DNA of 64,000 nt from Caldilineaceae bacterium (GTDB lineage: Bacteria; Chloroflexota; Anaerolineae; Caldilineales; Caldilineaceae), in assembly GCA_022842065.1 (NCBI GenBank), contig JALHQH010000042.1, positions 1 through 64,000 on the forward strand, read 5' to 3'. The notes beneath the pieces are model-generated. The model was not told the origin of the DNA and did no database searches. It saw only the letters and a list, made by a program, of their open reading frames with translations. The translations under genes and the position numbers were made by a program. How positions within the stretch are numbered: position 1 is the first letter of the stretch; the number at the start of each line of letters is the position of its first letter. Positions 1 through 9,167 of this stretch are shown here, one piece after another.

Positions 1-236
1 TGCGCAGTACACGGCAAGAAATTGGGCTGCGCATCGGGGGATGCGCAGTACACGGCAAGAAATTGGGCTGCGCATCGGGGGATGCGCAGTACACGGCAAG
101 AAATTGGGCTGCGCATCGGGGGATGCGCAGTACACGGCAAGAAATTGGGCTGCGCATCGGAGGGATGCGCAGTACACGGCAAGAAATTGGGCTGCGCATC
201 GGGGGATGCGCAGTACACGGCGAAAGATCGGGCGAC
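1..236. repeat. Tandem array of a 41-bp hairpin-forming unit
   Basis: Copies begin at 1, 42, 83, 124, 166 and 207. The period is 41 bp, with one 42-bp step caused by an inserted A near 161; the last copy decays after about 221. Within each unit CTGCGCATC is followed by GGGG and GATGCGCAG, a perfect 9-bp inverted repeat with a 4-base loop, so the array is a row of identical hairpins. The array touches the window edge and may continue upstream. The units are nearly identical with no unique spacers, so it is not a CRISPR array. Short ORFs across it repeat the same peptide and are probably not genes. Confidence 0.95.
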
Positions 237-284
237 CAAATAGCTGATTTTGCGAATTTGCAGATCGGCATCTAGAATCGCCTA

Positions 285-293
285 TGCTATAAT
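285..293 (+). promoter_or_regulatory. Extended -10 promoter of the proVW operon
   Basis: TGCTATAAT holds a perfect TATAAT at 288-293 with the TG of an extended -10 element. No good -35 hexamer lies 16-18 bp upstream, as is common for extended -10 promoters. Transcription would begin near 300 and leave a leader of about 28 nt carrying the GAGAGGAAA ribosome binding region before the GTG at 328. Confidence 0.6.
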
Positions 294-327
294 GGCCGCT
301 ACGATCCAAACGAGAGGAAAACCATCT

Positions 328-1410
328 GTGAGTAGCGCGCCTATGGCCCCCAATTCACCCAAAATCAACTGTACCCACCTCTGGAAAGTCTTTGGCCCAC
401 AACCGGCGCAGACCATTGCCGCGCTGAGCGCGGATGCCTCCAAAGCAGACGCCCTGACCCAGACTGGCCATGTCGTTGCCGTACGCGATATTTCGTTTAG
501 CGTGGCGGCCGGCGAAACCTTTGTCGTGATGGGCCTTTCCGGCAGTGGCAAGAGTACATTATTGCGCTGTTTACCACGCTTAATCGCCCCCAGCCAGGGT
601 CAAGTCTTGATTGATGGGGAGGATGTCGCAATGCTGGATGACAAAGCATTGCGGCAACTGCGTCGGCACAAGTTGAGCATGGTCTTTCAACATTTTGGTC
701 TCTTTCCACATCGCAAAATTATCGACAATGTGGCCTATGGGCTAGAGGTCCAAGGCATCAACAAAAAAGCTCGCTATGCCAAGGCCCAAGCCGTGCTCAC
801 ACAGGTCAACCTTCAGGGCTGGGAGCAACATTACCCCAGTGAGTTGAGCGGTGGTATGCAGCAGCGCGTTGGGCTGGCGCGCGCGCTGGCGGTTGACCCA
901 GAAATCCTGCTCTTCGACGAGCCCTTTAGTGCGCTCGACCCGCTCATTCGCCGCGAAATGCAAGACGAGTTGATCAGCTTGCAGGCGCAACTACACAAGA
1001 CCATTGTCTTTATTACCCATGACTTTGCCGAGGCGATCAAACTGGCTAGTGTAAGCAATGGCCAAAGTGGCGCAGGTGGACGAATTGCCATTATGAAGGA
1101 TGGGGCCTTCGTCCAAGTTGGCAGTGCCGAGGAAGTGGTGCTGCACCCGGCCAATGATTATGTGGCAGCGTTTACCAAAGATGTGCCGCGCGCCACTGTC
1201 TTAACAGCGCGGGCCATTATGCAGCCGCCCCAATCAGGGCTGGAAACCAAACACTCGATTGACAGCACGCTCAAACTTGAGGCATTGGTGACGCTTTTAG
1301 TTGATATAGAGGGCTGGTTGCCGGTCGTTGATGGCAATGGCACGGTGATCGGCAGCCTGGACCGCCGTACCGTCATGTTGGCGATGAGCCGTAATGGAGT
1401 CATGACATGA
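328..1410 (+). CDS. proV: Glycine betaine/proline-type ABC transporter ATP-binding protein
   Basis: This is the ATPase of an osmoprotectant importer of the ProV/OpuAA type, acting on the cytoplasmic face of the ProW-like permease encoded next. Walker [10 protein letters not shown] is at residues 69-77, the signature LSGGMQQR at 173-180 and the Walker B end DEP at 197-199. A C-terminal region of about 80 residues looks like a single CBS-type regulatory module, as in osmo-sensing ProV proteins. The frame is open from 250, but GTG 328 is preferred: it follows a purine-rich ribosome binding site and a strong -10 element, and the residues before it do not resemble the family. The ATG at 343 is an alternative. 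The stop overlaps the next start by 4 bp, so the two are translationally coupled. The substrate is inferred from the family only. Confidence 0.88.
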   Translation: MSSAPMAPNSPKINCTHLWKVFGPQPAQTIAALSADASKADALTQTGHVVAVRDISFSVAAGETFVVMGLSGSGKSTLLRCLPRLIAPSQGQVLIDGEDVAMLDDKALRQLRRHKLSMVFQHFGLFPHRKIIDNVAYGLEVQGINKKARYAKAQAVLTQVNLQGWEQHYPSELSGGMQQRVGLARALAVDPEILLFDEPFSALDPLIRREMQDELISLQAQLHKTIVFITHDFAEAIKLASVSNGQSGAGGRIAIMKDGAFVQVGSAEEVVLHPANDYVAAFTKDVPRATVLTARAIMQPPQSGLETKHSIDSTLKLEALVTLLVDIEGWLPVVDGNGTVIGSLDRRTVMLAMSRNGVMT

Positions 1411-3434
1411 GCACAGCCGTGCAAATTTCCGCCGCGCCCCAGCCGACGTTGCCACGCGCGGCGCGTTATCTGCTCAGCCTGCTGCTCATTGGCGTGTTGG
1501 CAGGGCTGTGGCTCCACTTTGGCAGCGCAACGACAGGCTTTCCCGAAGCGTGGAATCTGGGTCTACGCACGCCGATCGACGCCATCCAATCCTGGGTGAT
1601 CGGCAACCGCGCCAACCATCCCCTCTTTGTCTACGGTTTTACCCCGTTTAAAACCTTTACGGAAGCCACGCTACGTGCGGTAGAAGCCTTGCTCTTACAC
1701 TTACCCTGGCCAGTCCACCTGATCCTGATCTATGCGCTTGCCTATCGGGCAAGCGGTCATGGGGTTGCCATTTTTAGTCTGGTTGGGTTGCTAATCATGG
1801 GCAGCTTTGGACTGTGGGCGGCGAGCCTTGCGACCTTGGCGCTGATTGCGGTAGCCGTGGCCGTTTCTTTGCTGATTGGCATCCCCGTCGGCATCCTGGC
1901 CGCGCGTTACCCCCGCCTGGAAGCATTCCTCCGCCCGCTACTGGATGCCATGCAAACGATGCCAGCCTTTGTCTATCTGATCCCCGTCGTGCTCTTCTTT
2001 GGGCTGGCCCGTACCCCCAGCCTGATCGCCACCGTGATCTATGCCCTACCACCGGCGATCCGCCTGACGACGCTGGGCATCCGCCAGGTCGATGCCCAGA
2101 CCCTGGAAGCCGCCGAGCTCTTTGGCTCGACCACTTGGCAGAAGTTGATCAAGATTCAATTGCCGCTGGCGCTACCATCAATCCTGCTGGGCGTTAATCA
2201 GACGATTATGATGGCGTTAGGCATTGTTGTCATTGCCGCGATGATCGGCGCAGGTGGCTTGGGACAAGCGGTGTTCGAAGGGTTACAACGGTTACGGGTG
2301 GGACAGGCGTTGGAAGCCGGATTGGCAATTGTGATCATGGCGATGATCTTTGATCGCATCAGCGGTGGCTTCAGTCGTCAACAATCATCTTCGATCGAAC
2401 ACCGCGTCAAAGAAGTTGCGCCACCCCGCCACCTCTTTGACAATCTGCGCCAGAATCTACCGCCTGCCCTTTTTAATTTTATCTACTGGGTAACCGTACT
2501 GCTCTTTGTGCTAGCGATCGTCCTGGTCGATTTTGATAGTGGCGCATTACGGGCCTTTCCTGCTAGCTGGCAGCTTTCTATTCGCGAACCAGTCGATGCC
2601 CTGGTGCGCTGGATGCGTGACTCACTATACGAATTCACCATCTGTGACACCTGTGCGCTGCATAATATCACCTTGGGTACTGGTCCCCTGAGTAACTTTA
2701 TGGTCTTACGTCTGCTTAATCCCGTACGCGCGCTACTGCTTGATCTACTGCCTTGGCCGTTGGTGATCGGGACAGTTGCGTTGCTGGCCCACGCAGTTGG
2801 GGGTTGGCGGCTGGCCGGTGGCAGCGCAGTGGGCATGTTAATGCTGGGCCTGTTAGGTATGTGGTCCCAAAGTATGGACACCTTGAGCCAAGTTTTATTG
2901 GCGGTCGCCATCACTGTCATGCTCGGCATTCCCATTGGCATTTGGGCAGCGCACAATAACCACGTTGCATGGTTAGTACGTCCGGTGCTCGATTTTCTCC
3001 AAACAATTCCTGCCTTTGTCTACCTTGTCCCCGTGATCATGCTCTTTAACGTCGGGCGGGTCCCCGGGATTATTGCTTCGGTGCTTTACGCGCTCCCCCC
3101 ACTGATCCGGCTGACCAACCTTGGCATTCGCCAGGTGGCACCGGCAGCCATCGAAGCCGCTGAGATCTTTGGCTCGACGCCTTGGCAGAAGCTAATCAAG
3201 GTGCAGTTACCGTTGGCCCGCCCCTCGATTATGATGGGCATTAATCAGGCCGTGATGCTGGTGCTCGCAATGGTCATTATCGCCGGTTTGGTCGGCGGCG
3301 GGGCCCTTGGCTTCGAGGCCGTAACCGGGCTGGCGCGCAACCAGCTCGGACGTGGTATCGAAGCCGGCGTTGCGATTGTGATTTTAGCGATGATTCTGGA
3401 TCGGATCACACAAGGTTGGGTCCACACACGGTAG
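1407..3434 (+). CDS. proW: Double-length ProW-type permease (two fused permease domains)
   Basis: Inner-membrane permease of the osmolyte importer. At 675 aa it is about twice a usual ProW and contains two full permease copies. Each has a binding-protein-dependent transport signature: FGSTTWQKLIKIQLPLA in the first half and FGSTPWQKLIKVQLPLA in the second, each followed by a similar hydrophobic stretch. The halves also share the FxxMQT(M/I)PAFVYL(I/V)PV-type core. One chain could therefore replace the homodimer that normally pairs with two ProV copies. Double-length permeases exist in other phyla. No substrate-binding protein (ProX) follows, so it must be encoded upstream of the window or elsewhere. 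ATG overlaps the proV stop (ATGA). Confidence 0.88.
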   Translation: MSTAVQISAAPQPTLPRAARYLLSLLLIGVLAGLWLHFGSATTGFPEAWNLGLRTPIDAIQSWVIGNRANHPLFVYGFTPFKTFTEATLRAVEALLLHLPWPVHLILIYALAYRASGHGVAIFSLVGLLIMGSFGLWAASLATLALIAVAVAVSLLIGIPVGILAARYPRLEAFLRPLLDAMQTMPAFVYLIPVVLFFGLARTPSLIATVIYALPPAIRLTTLGIRQVDAQTLEAAELFGSTTWQKLIKIQLPLALPSILLGVNQTIMMALGIVVIAAMIGAGGLGQAVFEGLQRLRVGQALEAGLAIVIMAMIFDRISGGFSRQQSSSIEHRVKEVAPPRHLFDNLRQNLPPALFNFIYWVTVLLFVLAIVLVDFDSGALRAFPASWQLSIREPVDALVRWMRDSLYEFTICDTCALHNITLGTGPLSNFMVLRLLNPVRALLLDLLPWPLVIGTVALLAHAVGGWRLAGGSAVGMLMLGLLGMWSQSMDTLSQVLLAVAITVMLGIPIGIWAAHNNHVAWLVRPVLDFLQTIPAFVYLVPVIMLFNVGRVPGIIASVLYALPPLIRLTNLGIRQVAPAAIEAAEIFGSTPWQKLIKVQLPLARPSIMMGINQAVMLVLAMVIIAGLVGGGALGFEAVTGLARNQLGRGIEAGVAIVILAMILDRITQGWVHTR

Positions 3435-3669
3435 CATATGCCATTGTGGGCCATATTCTATAGCGCCTGGCAATGCGTCATCATCCAACTATCCCTTGAA
3501 CAGTGTTAGACTCCATCATTTGCCTCGCTTTTTGCCCCATTACATTACACAATTGACAGTCTCCTGACAGCATAGTAAGCCTACAAACATGTTAAAATTT
3601 TAGGCACATCCAGCCAACAATCGTGCTAGTTATTGAGATGCAGACTAGCAGTTGCCACCAATTAGCATT

Positions 3670-3714
3670 TTCGACACCGGTAAATTCGACACGGGTAAAT
3701 TCGACACGGCAAAA
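3670..3714. repeat. Three 15-bp tandem repeats upstream of the HD-GYP gene
   Basis: TTCGACACCGGTAAA, TTCGACACGGGTAAA and TTCGACACGGCAAAA lie head to tail, with the last bases drifting. The block is 59 bp upstream of the ATG at 3773 and could hold repeated binding sites for a regulator or be a plain minisatellite. The rest of the 3435-3772 gap shows nothing I recognise apart from AT-rich stretches. Confidence 0.85.
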
Positions 3715-3772
3715 TGTTAAACGATGGCAGAGCCAAGTATAGATACAGAGTATAGACAGAGATGGGACCATC

Positions 3773-4861
3773 ATGGACTTACCATGTTCAATTCTAATTG
3801 TCGATGATGATTGGATTATGTTGGAACTTCTCACCGACATGCTGAGTCGGGAAGGGCATGCCGTGCTTACCACGCCGGATGGCTATGAAGCAATTCGGAT
3901 CTGCCGTGAACAGCAGATTGAAGTCATGGTGCTCGATTACATGATGCCGCAGATTAGCGGCGATGCCGTGGTGCGGGCCGTGCGCGAATTTGAACCGGAT
4001 GTGCAGATCATTCTGCAAACAGCACTGGACTCGTTGCCGCCGCGCCAACTGTTACGTGATCTGGATATTCAGGGTTATCACAACAAAGGTGATAGTCTTA
4101 GCAAGTTGCTGCTCTGGATCGATGTCGCCATTAAAAATTATGAACAAATCCGTAACCGCCGTGATCTAGAGCATAGCCTGTTGGCATTGGGCTTGGCCTT
4201 GGAGGCGCGCGATTTGGAAACAGCCGGGCATACACGACGTGTCGTCAAAATGGCCGAGCGCATCGGTCAACAACTTGGCCTGAATCGCCGGCGCCTTTCG
4301 GCTTTACGCCAAGGTGCCTACCTCCATGATCTGGGTAAGCTTTGTATTCCTGATGAAATTTTGCTCAAGCCGGGCAAATTGGATACCGAGCAATGGGCAT
4401 TGATGAAAACACATGCGCAGCGCGGGTATGAGTTAGCAGCCGGCATTCCTAATATTAAGCCGGAAGCCCTGGATGTGATTCATTACCACCATGAGCACTG
4501 GAACGGTGCCGGCTACCCTGCTGCACTTAGTGGGGAAACGATCCCCTTGCTGGCCCGCCTGTTTGCGGTCTGCGATGTCTTTGATGCGCTGGTCTCACCG
4601 CGCGCCTACAAACCACCCTGGGCCGAACTCGACGCGATTCGCGAAATCCGCCAGCAAAGCAATGTGCAATTTGACCCCACGTTGACCGATCTCTTTATTA
4701 CCATGTGGAGCCAGGGCCACTTTGACGACCTGCATGAGATTGAAACCGAGAAGAGCTTAGATACGGTCTGGGCGGTGGAAAACCAACCATTTCTCTTTCT
4801 GCCCCATTGTGAACACCAATTCCAGCCAGGCCACGTCAACCACGAAATCACCATCGGCTAA
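3773..4861 (+). CDS. Response regulator with HD-GYP phosphodiesterase domain
   Basis: Cytoplasmic two-component output protein of the RpfG type. The receiver domain (residues 5-120) has the acidic pocket DDD at 11-13, the phospho-acceptor Asp55 in VLDYMMP and the conserved Lys105. The HD-GYP domain (about 135-330) keeps the HD pair at 185-186 (HDLGK) and the HHEHWNGAGYP signature at 239-249, so the metal-binding residues needed for cyclic-di-GMP hydrolysis are present. The receiver alanine/threonine region reads QTALD. No partner histidine kinase is adjacent, so the gene is an orphan here. The C-terminal 40 residues after the domain are low-similarity and His/Glu-rich. Function as a phosphodiesterase is inferred from intact motifs. 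Confidence 0.88.
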   Translation: MDLPCSILIVDDDWIMLELLTDMLSREGHAVLTTPDGYEAIRICREQQIEVMVLDYMMPQISGDAVVRAVREFEPDVQIILQTALDSLPPRQLLRDLDIQGYHNKGDSLSKLLLWIDVAIKNYEQIRNRRDLEHSLLALGLALEARDLETAGHTRRVVKMAERIGQQLGLNRRRLSALRQGAYLHDLGKLCIPDEILLKPGKLDTEQWALMKTHAQRGYELAAGIPNIKPEALDVIHYHHEHWNGAGYPAALSGETIPLLARLFAVCDVFDALVSPRAYKPPWAELDAIREIRQQSNVQFDPTLTDLFITMWSQGHFDDLHEIETEKSLDTVWAVENQPFLFLPHCEHQFQPGHVNHEITIG

Positions 4862-4920
4862 CACAAGCACCCCACGCTCAAACCACTTTCCGCCAAAGAT
4901 ACATTTCCCTTGGCAAGCCA

Positions 4921-4984
4921 TGTGCGTCGCACTGGTCGTACGCGATCGGAGCGATGAAACAACGCTTGACCAGTGCGACGCACA
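4921..4984. terminator. 17-bp perfect inverted repeat downstream of HD-GYP gene
   Basis: Arms at 4921-4937 (TGTGCGTCGCACTGGTC) and 4968-4984 are exact reverse complements, separated by 30 bases. There is no T-run, so intrinsic termination is uncertain; it may be a protein-binding palindrome or a mobile-type repeat. It lies 59 bp after the HD-GYP stop. Confidence 0.6.
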
Positions 4985-5042
4985 CGGTTGGGCACAGCAA
5001 CTCGCCCCCAAAGTGAATGCACCACTTCCCACCACAGACAAG

Positions 5043-5072
5043 TTGTTTGACTGCTACCGTAAATGTTAGAAT
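5043..5072 (+). promoter_or_regulatory. Promoter of the MFS transporter gene
   Basis: TTGTTT at 5043-5048 and TAGAAT at 5067-5072 are 18 bp apart, with a TG extended -10 element directly before the -10. Transcription would start near 5079, leaving a leader of about 128 nt before the GTG at 5207. Confidence 0.45.
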
Positions 5073-5206
5073 AGCGTATTCAATACCGATGCAAACGCTA
5101 GCAGTCAATCGATATTTGCACTGAATCACCGCACAGCCCTTGTCGCTTGGCCAGCCATGGATTGCGGTTTTCGCTCAGTGTAAAGCACAACTGTGGAAGG
5201 ATCCCT

Positions 5207-6469
5207 GTGACAAAAGATCTACTTACCCCGGCGGTACGGCGACGCCTGATTGGCACCCTCTTTGCCGCCAATACGACCTTTATGGGCGCGCAAATCACTG
5301 CCTTCACCCTCATGTCAATCATTGGTGCAGACCTTGGTGGTAGTGATGCCGCCGCGGGGATCCCATCTACGGTTTCGATGATCGGGCGCGCGGCAGCCGG
5401 TTACCCGATTGGCTGGCTGATGGATCGGCTGGGCCGGCGTGCCGGCTTGACGGTTGGCTATATGTTGGGCGTGCTCAGTGGCATCATTTGCGTGCTCGCC
5501 ATTGGGAACTCATCCCTGATCGGCTTTTGTATCGGTGTGGCCCTCTCTGGCATGGCACGCGGTACCAGTGAGCAGAGCCGCTACATCGCGGCCGAAGCTG
5601 AAGTGCCGGAACGACGCGCCAAAGCGATTGGCTTTATTGTGGCCGGCGGCACGATTGCCGCCATCGCTGGTCCACTGCTGGTCGATCCGGCCAGTAACCT
5701 CGTGACCAGCTTTGGCCTTTCCCTTTTCACTGGTCCCTATATTGCCAGTGGCTTGCTTTCACTGATCTGTGTCCTGCTGGTCTTCTTTCTCCTCCGGCCG
5801 GATCCGCTCCAGGTGGGCAAAGCGATTGAAGCCGCCTATAATCTAGCCCATAACCTGACCACCAACACCGAGCGCGGGCGCACTTTTCGCCAAGTTTTGG
5901 CCGAACCAAGTGTCTGTCTGGCGATGGCGGCGCTGCTCATCGGCCAATTCGTGATGACCTTTCTCATGGTGATCATGCCGGTGCATATGCATCACCACGA
6001 TCACAGCACTGGTGCCATCTCCTGGGTGATCGCCCTGCATAGTGTGGGCATGTATGCCGTTTCGCCGCTGACTAGCCGCCTGATTGACCGCATGGGGCGC
6101 ACGAATGTGATCATCCTCGGCAGCCTAACCTTGGCGGTCTCAGCCTTGGTCACCCCGATTGCGCCGACGTTTGTGCCGATTGCGGTCGCCATGTTTTTGG
6201 TGGGTGTGGGCTGGAACTTTGCCTTTATCGCCGGTTCCTCCTTGCTCTCGGACGCGCTGACGCAGAATGAACGGGGGCGCATCCAAGGGGCCAGTGAAAC
6301 TGTCATTGCCGTAGCCGGTGGGGCCGGCAGTTTGAGTTCGGGGCTAGTCTTTAGTGCGAGCGGGGTGGCCGGCCTCAGCGCCGTGGGGCTGATCTCCTCG
6401 TTTATCTTGTTGGCGGCCGCTATGGTCTGGGGACGTGTAACGCCGGTGGCGACGGTTGCTGGGGATTAG
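5207..6469 (+). CDS. Major facilitator superfamily transporter
   Basis: Multi-pass inner-membrane carrier of about 420 aa, the usual size for a 12-helix MFS protein. The hallmark loop motif is seen twice, GWLMDRLGRRAG between helices 2 and 3 and SRLIDRMGRTNV at the matching place in the second half, as expected for the two six-helix bundles. Hydrophobic segments alternate with short loops throughout. The frame is open from 5147, but GTG 5207 is preferred because GGAAGG lies 6 bp upstream and the earlier residues are not membrane-like. The substrate cannot be told; the closest flavour is a drug or small-molecule exporter. It appears to be a single-gene unit with its own promoter. Confidence 0.85.
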   Translation: MTKDLLTPAVRRRLIGTLFAANTTFMGAQITAFTLMSIIGADLGGSDAAAGIPSTVSMIGRAAAGYPIGWLMDRLGRRAGLTVGYMLGVLSGIICVLAIGNSSLIGFCIGVALSGMARGTSEQSRYIAAEAEVPERRAKAIGFIVAGGTIAAIAGPLLVDPASNLVTSFGLSLFTGPYIASGLLSLICVLLVFFLLRPDPLQVGKAIEAAYNLAHNLTTNTERGRTFRQVLAEPSVCLAMAALLIGQFVMTFLMVIMPVHMHHHDHSTGAISWVIALHSVGMYAVSPLTSRLIDRMGRTNVIILGSLTLAVSALVTPIAPTFVPIAVAMFLVGVGWNFAFIAGSSLLSDALTQNERGRIQGASETVIAVAGGAGSLSSGLVFSASGVAGLSAVGLISSFILLAAAMVWGRVTPVATVAGD

Positions 6470-6557
6470 AACGTAGCCGGGTTTTCGCCTAGGTTGGCAA
6501 TCACTCGCATGTAAAAGTCATATCATTGCTTTTCTATTTGAAACTTTTGGAGGCTCA

Positions 6558-9167
6558 ATGCAAAGAGTAATCGTCATCCTGATGTGCGTAAGCGCACTCT
6601 GCCTTGGCGGAGCCAAAGCGGTCCATGCACAAGATAACCAGCCGGCGGCAGTGGGGACATCTGTCTACCTGCCTTTAGTCGTTGACGATAATGATGCAGC
6701 CGCGCAAACCGACAGTGAAATCGCTGAACCCGATGAGTCTCCAACTGCTGAAGATGCACCAACCTTGATCGTGCGCATCTTTTTTGATTCAGACGAAGCG
6801 CTCCACGAACTGTTCCACGAGTTCGATGTCCTGGAGCAGCCGGCGATCAATGGCTATGTCACCGCGCTGGTCAGCCAGGAGGAGTGGGAGCGCTTAAGTG
6901 CAGAAGGTTATCGCGCCGAAATTGATACGGTCCAAACCGAACAGTTACTGAGCGCGCTGGCCCAAATGCAGCAGGCCCAGGCCCAATCGGCCCAGGCGCT
7001 GGCCGGTATTCCCGGTTTTACCTGCTATCGCACGGTCGAAGAAACTTATAGCGCGCTCCAAGCGTTGGCCACGGCGAATCCCCAACTGGCCACCTGGAGT
7101 GACATCGGCGACAGTTGGGAAAAGACCATTCCCGGCGGGAACGCGGGTTATGACCTCTTTGTGCTCAAACTCACCAACAGCCTGATCCCCGGCCCCAAAC
7201 CCAAGTTTATGCTCATTGCCGCGATTCACGCGCGTGAGTACACAACGGCCGAATTAGCGACTCGTTTCGCCGAAGAGTTGATCGCCAAATACAATGTTGA
7301 CCCCGATGTGACCTGGCTACTCGACTACTTCGAGATCCACATTGTGCCACAAGTCAACCCCGATGGGCGTAAGATGGCCGAAGCCGGGCAACTCTGGCGC
7401 AAGAATACCGATAATAATGACGGGTGCGCGTCTAGCTCCTTTTGGGGCACCGATCTGAATCGCAACAGCAGCTTCAAATGGAACAACGGCGGCAGTAGCA
7501 GCAACGCCTGTAACGATACCTACCGCGGACCAAGCGCCGCTTCCGAGCCGGAAACGCAGGCCATCGAAGCATACGCTGCCACCATTTTCCCGGATCAGCG
7601 GGGGCCGAATGACAGCGATGCCGCGCCCGCGACCAGCGAAGGGATCTTTATTTCGCTGCATAGCTATAGTCAGTTAGTGCTCTATCCCTGGGGCTTTACC
7701 ACGACCCCGGCTCCCAATGCGATTGGTCTGCAGACCCTCGGGCGTAAGTTTGGGTTCTTCAACGGCTACCAGGTTTGTAATGGGCCGGCCTGTCTCTATG
7801 GCACCTCCGGCACCACCGACGATTACACCTATGGAGCCTTTGGTGTGGCCAGTTACACTTTTGAGTTGGGGCAGAGTTTCTTTGAACAATGTACCTTCTT
7901 CCAATCCGACATTCTACCCAAGAATATGCCGGCCCTCTACTATGCCGCCAAGGCCGCACGACGACCCTACCAGAATCCAGCCGGCCCCGATGCGTTGAAT
8001 CTGACGGTGAGCGCGGCCACCGTTGCCGCGGGTACCCCAGTCGTCCTGACCGCAACGATCAACGACACCCGCTACAACAGCAACGGCTGGGGCACAGAGC
8101 CAACCCAGGCCATCCAAGCGGCGCGCTACACAATTGATGCCCCGTCTTGGTCAGGCGCAACACCGGTCGCAATGAATGCAGTTGATGGTGCCTTTAACAG
8201 CACACAGGAAGCAGTGACGGCGCAGATCGATACGACCCTCTTAACCGTTGGTCGTCACACGATCTTTGTCGAAGGGCAAGATAGCGCCGGGAACTGGGGC
8301 GTCCTGAGCAGTATCTTCCTGACCATTAGCGACGGCAGTCCCACCCCGACGCCAACCTTCACGCCAACCCCAACCCCCACAGCAACGCCAACGCCCGGCC
8401 CAAGTGGGGTGATCGTCTATGTCAGTTCAACCACCGGCGGCACCGTGGGCGGCGTCACCTTTGCCGATCAGGATATCCTGGCCCACAATGTCGCAGCCAA
8501 CAGTTGGAGCCTCTACTTTGACGGCTCCGATGTGGGGATCACGGTGGATGTGGATGCCTTTACCCGCCTGACCGACGGCAGCCTGTTGCTCAGTTTTGAT
8601 GCAGCCGCCTCACTGGCCGGGGTGGGTACGGTCGATGATTCTGACATTGTACGTTTTGTGCCCACCACCTTGGGCGCAACGACCGCGGGTACCTTTAGCC
8701 TCTACTTCGATGGCTCGGATGTGGGGTTGACCACGAACAACGAGGATATCGACGGCATTGGCATCGCGCCGGATGGACGGCTGTTACTCAGCACCTTAGG
8801 TGCGGTTGGGGTTACAAACGTTTCCGGCGCGGATAGTGACATCTTGGCTTTTACCCCCACCGCGTTAGGGGCAACCACCAGCGGCAGTTGGGCGCTCTAC
8901 TTCGACGGCTCGGATGTGGGGCTAACGGACAACTCATCAGAAGATCTGCGTGGCATTTGGGTGGCCGGCAACGGCAAGATCCACCTGAGCACGGCGGGGA
9001 CCTTTACTGTCACTGGGGTGACCGGTGGCGGCGACGATGTGGTGATCTGCACGCCAGGTACACTGGGCAACAGCACCACCTGTACCTTTGGCCCGGGCCT
9101 CTACTGGGCGGGCAATCTCTATGGCTTTGGGGCGGAGATTCTCGATGGGCTGGCGATTGCACAGTAA
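6558..9167 (+). CDS. Secreted zinc carboxypeptidase (M14) with Thr-Pro linker and C-terminal repeats
   Basis: Exported metallopeptidase of the carboxypeptidase T/A type. Residues 1-24 form a signal peptide ending VHAQ. A pro-region (about 70-150) precedes the catalytic domain (about 155-460). Zinc ligands are His224 and Glu227 (HAREYT) and His368 (SLHSYS); DLNRN at 299-303 and the catalytic Glu436 (YTFELGQS) are present, so the enzyme looks active. A beta-domain follows, then a Thr-Pro linker, then a repeat region with SLYFDGSDVG-like strands three times, probably a propeller or adhesion domain. GGAGG at 6549-6553 supports the start. Its last 23 bp overlap a lipoprotein gene related to its own pro-region, suggesting coupled expression. 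Confidence 0.9.
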   Translation: MQRVIVILMCVSALCLGGAKAVHAQDNQPAAVGTSVYLPLVVDDNDAAAQTDSEIAEPDESPTAEDAPTLIVRIFFDSDEALHELFHEFDVLEQPAINGYVTALVSQEEWERLSAEGYRAEIDTVQTEQLLSALAQMQQAQAQSAQALAGIPGFTCYRTVEETYSALQALATANPQLATWSDIGDSWEKTIPGGNAGYDLFVLKLTNSLIPGPKPKFMLIAAIHAREYTTAELATRFAEELIAKYNVDPDVTWLLDYFEIHIVPQVNPDGRKMAEAGQLWRKNTDNNDGCASSSFWGTDLNRNSSFKWNNGGSSSNACNDTYRGPSAASEPETQAIEAYAATIFPDQRGPNDSDAAPATSEGIFISLHSYSQLVLYPWGFTTTPAPNAIGLQTLGRKFGFFNGYQVCNGPACLYGTSGTTDDYTYGAFGVASYTFELGQSFFEQCTFFQSDILPKNMPALYYAAKAARRPYQNPAGPDALNLTVSAATVAAGTPVVLTATINDTRYNSNGWGTEPTQAIQAARYTIDAPSWSGATPVAMNAVDGAFNSTQEAVTAQIDTTLLTVGRHTIFVEGQDSAGNWGVLSSIFLTISDGSPTPTPTFTPTPTPTATPTPGPSGVIVYVSSTTGGTVGGVTFADQDILAHNVAANSWSLYFDGSDVGITVDVDAFTRLTDGSLLLSFDAAASLAGVGTVDDSDIVRFVPTTLGATTAGTFSLYFDGSDVGLTTNNEDIDGIGIAPDGRLLLSTLGAVGVTNVSGADSDILAFTPTALGATTSGSWALYFDGSDVGLTDNSSEDLRGIWVAGNGKIHLSTAGTFTVTGVTGGGDDVVICTPGTLGNSTTCTFGPGLYWAGNLYGFGAEILDGLAIAQ

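Noticed and set aside
1..236. CRISPR array
   Set aside because: Period is constant but there are no unique spacers; the whole 41-bp unit repeats.
22..275. Overlapping ORFs of 68-73 aa across the 41-bp array
   Set aside because: Each repeats the same peptide in a different frame because the period is not a multiple of three; no ribosome site or family likeness.
4862..5206. Structured riboswitch before the MFS gene
   Set aside because: A leader of about 128 nt exists but shows no recognised conserved core; the inverted repeat lies upstream of the promoter.
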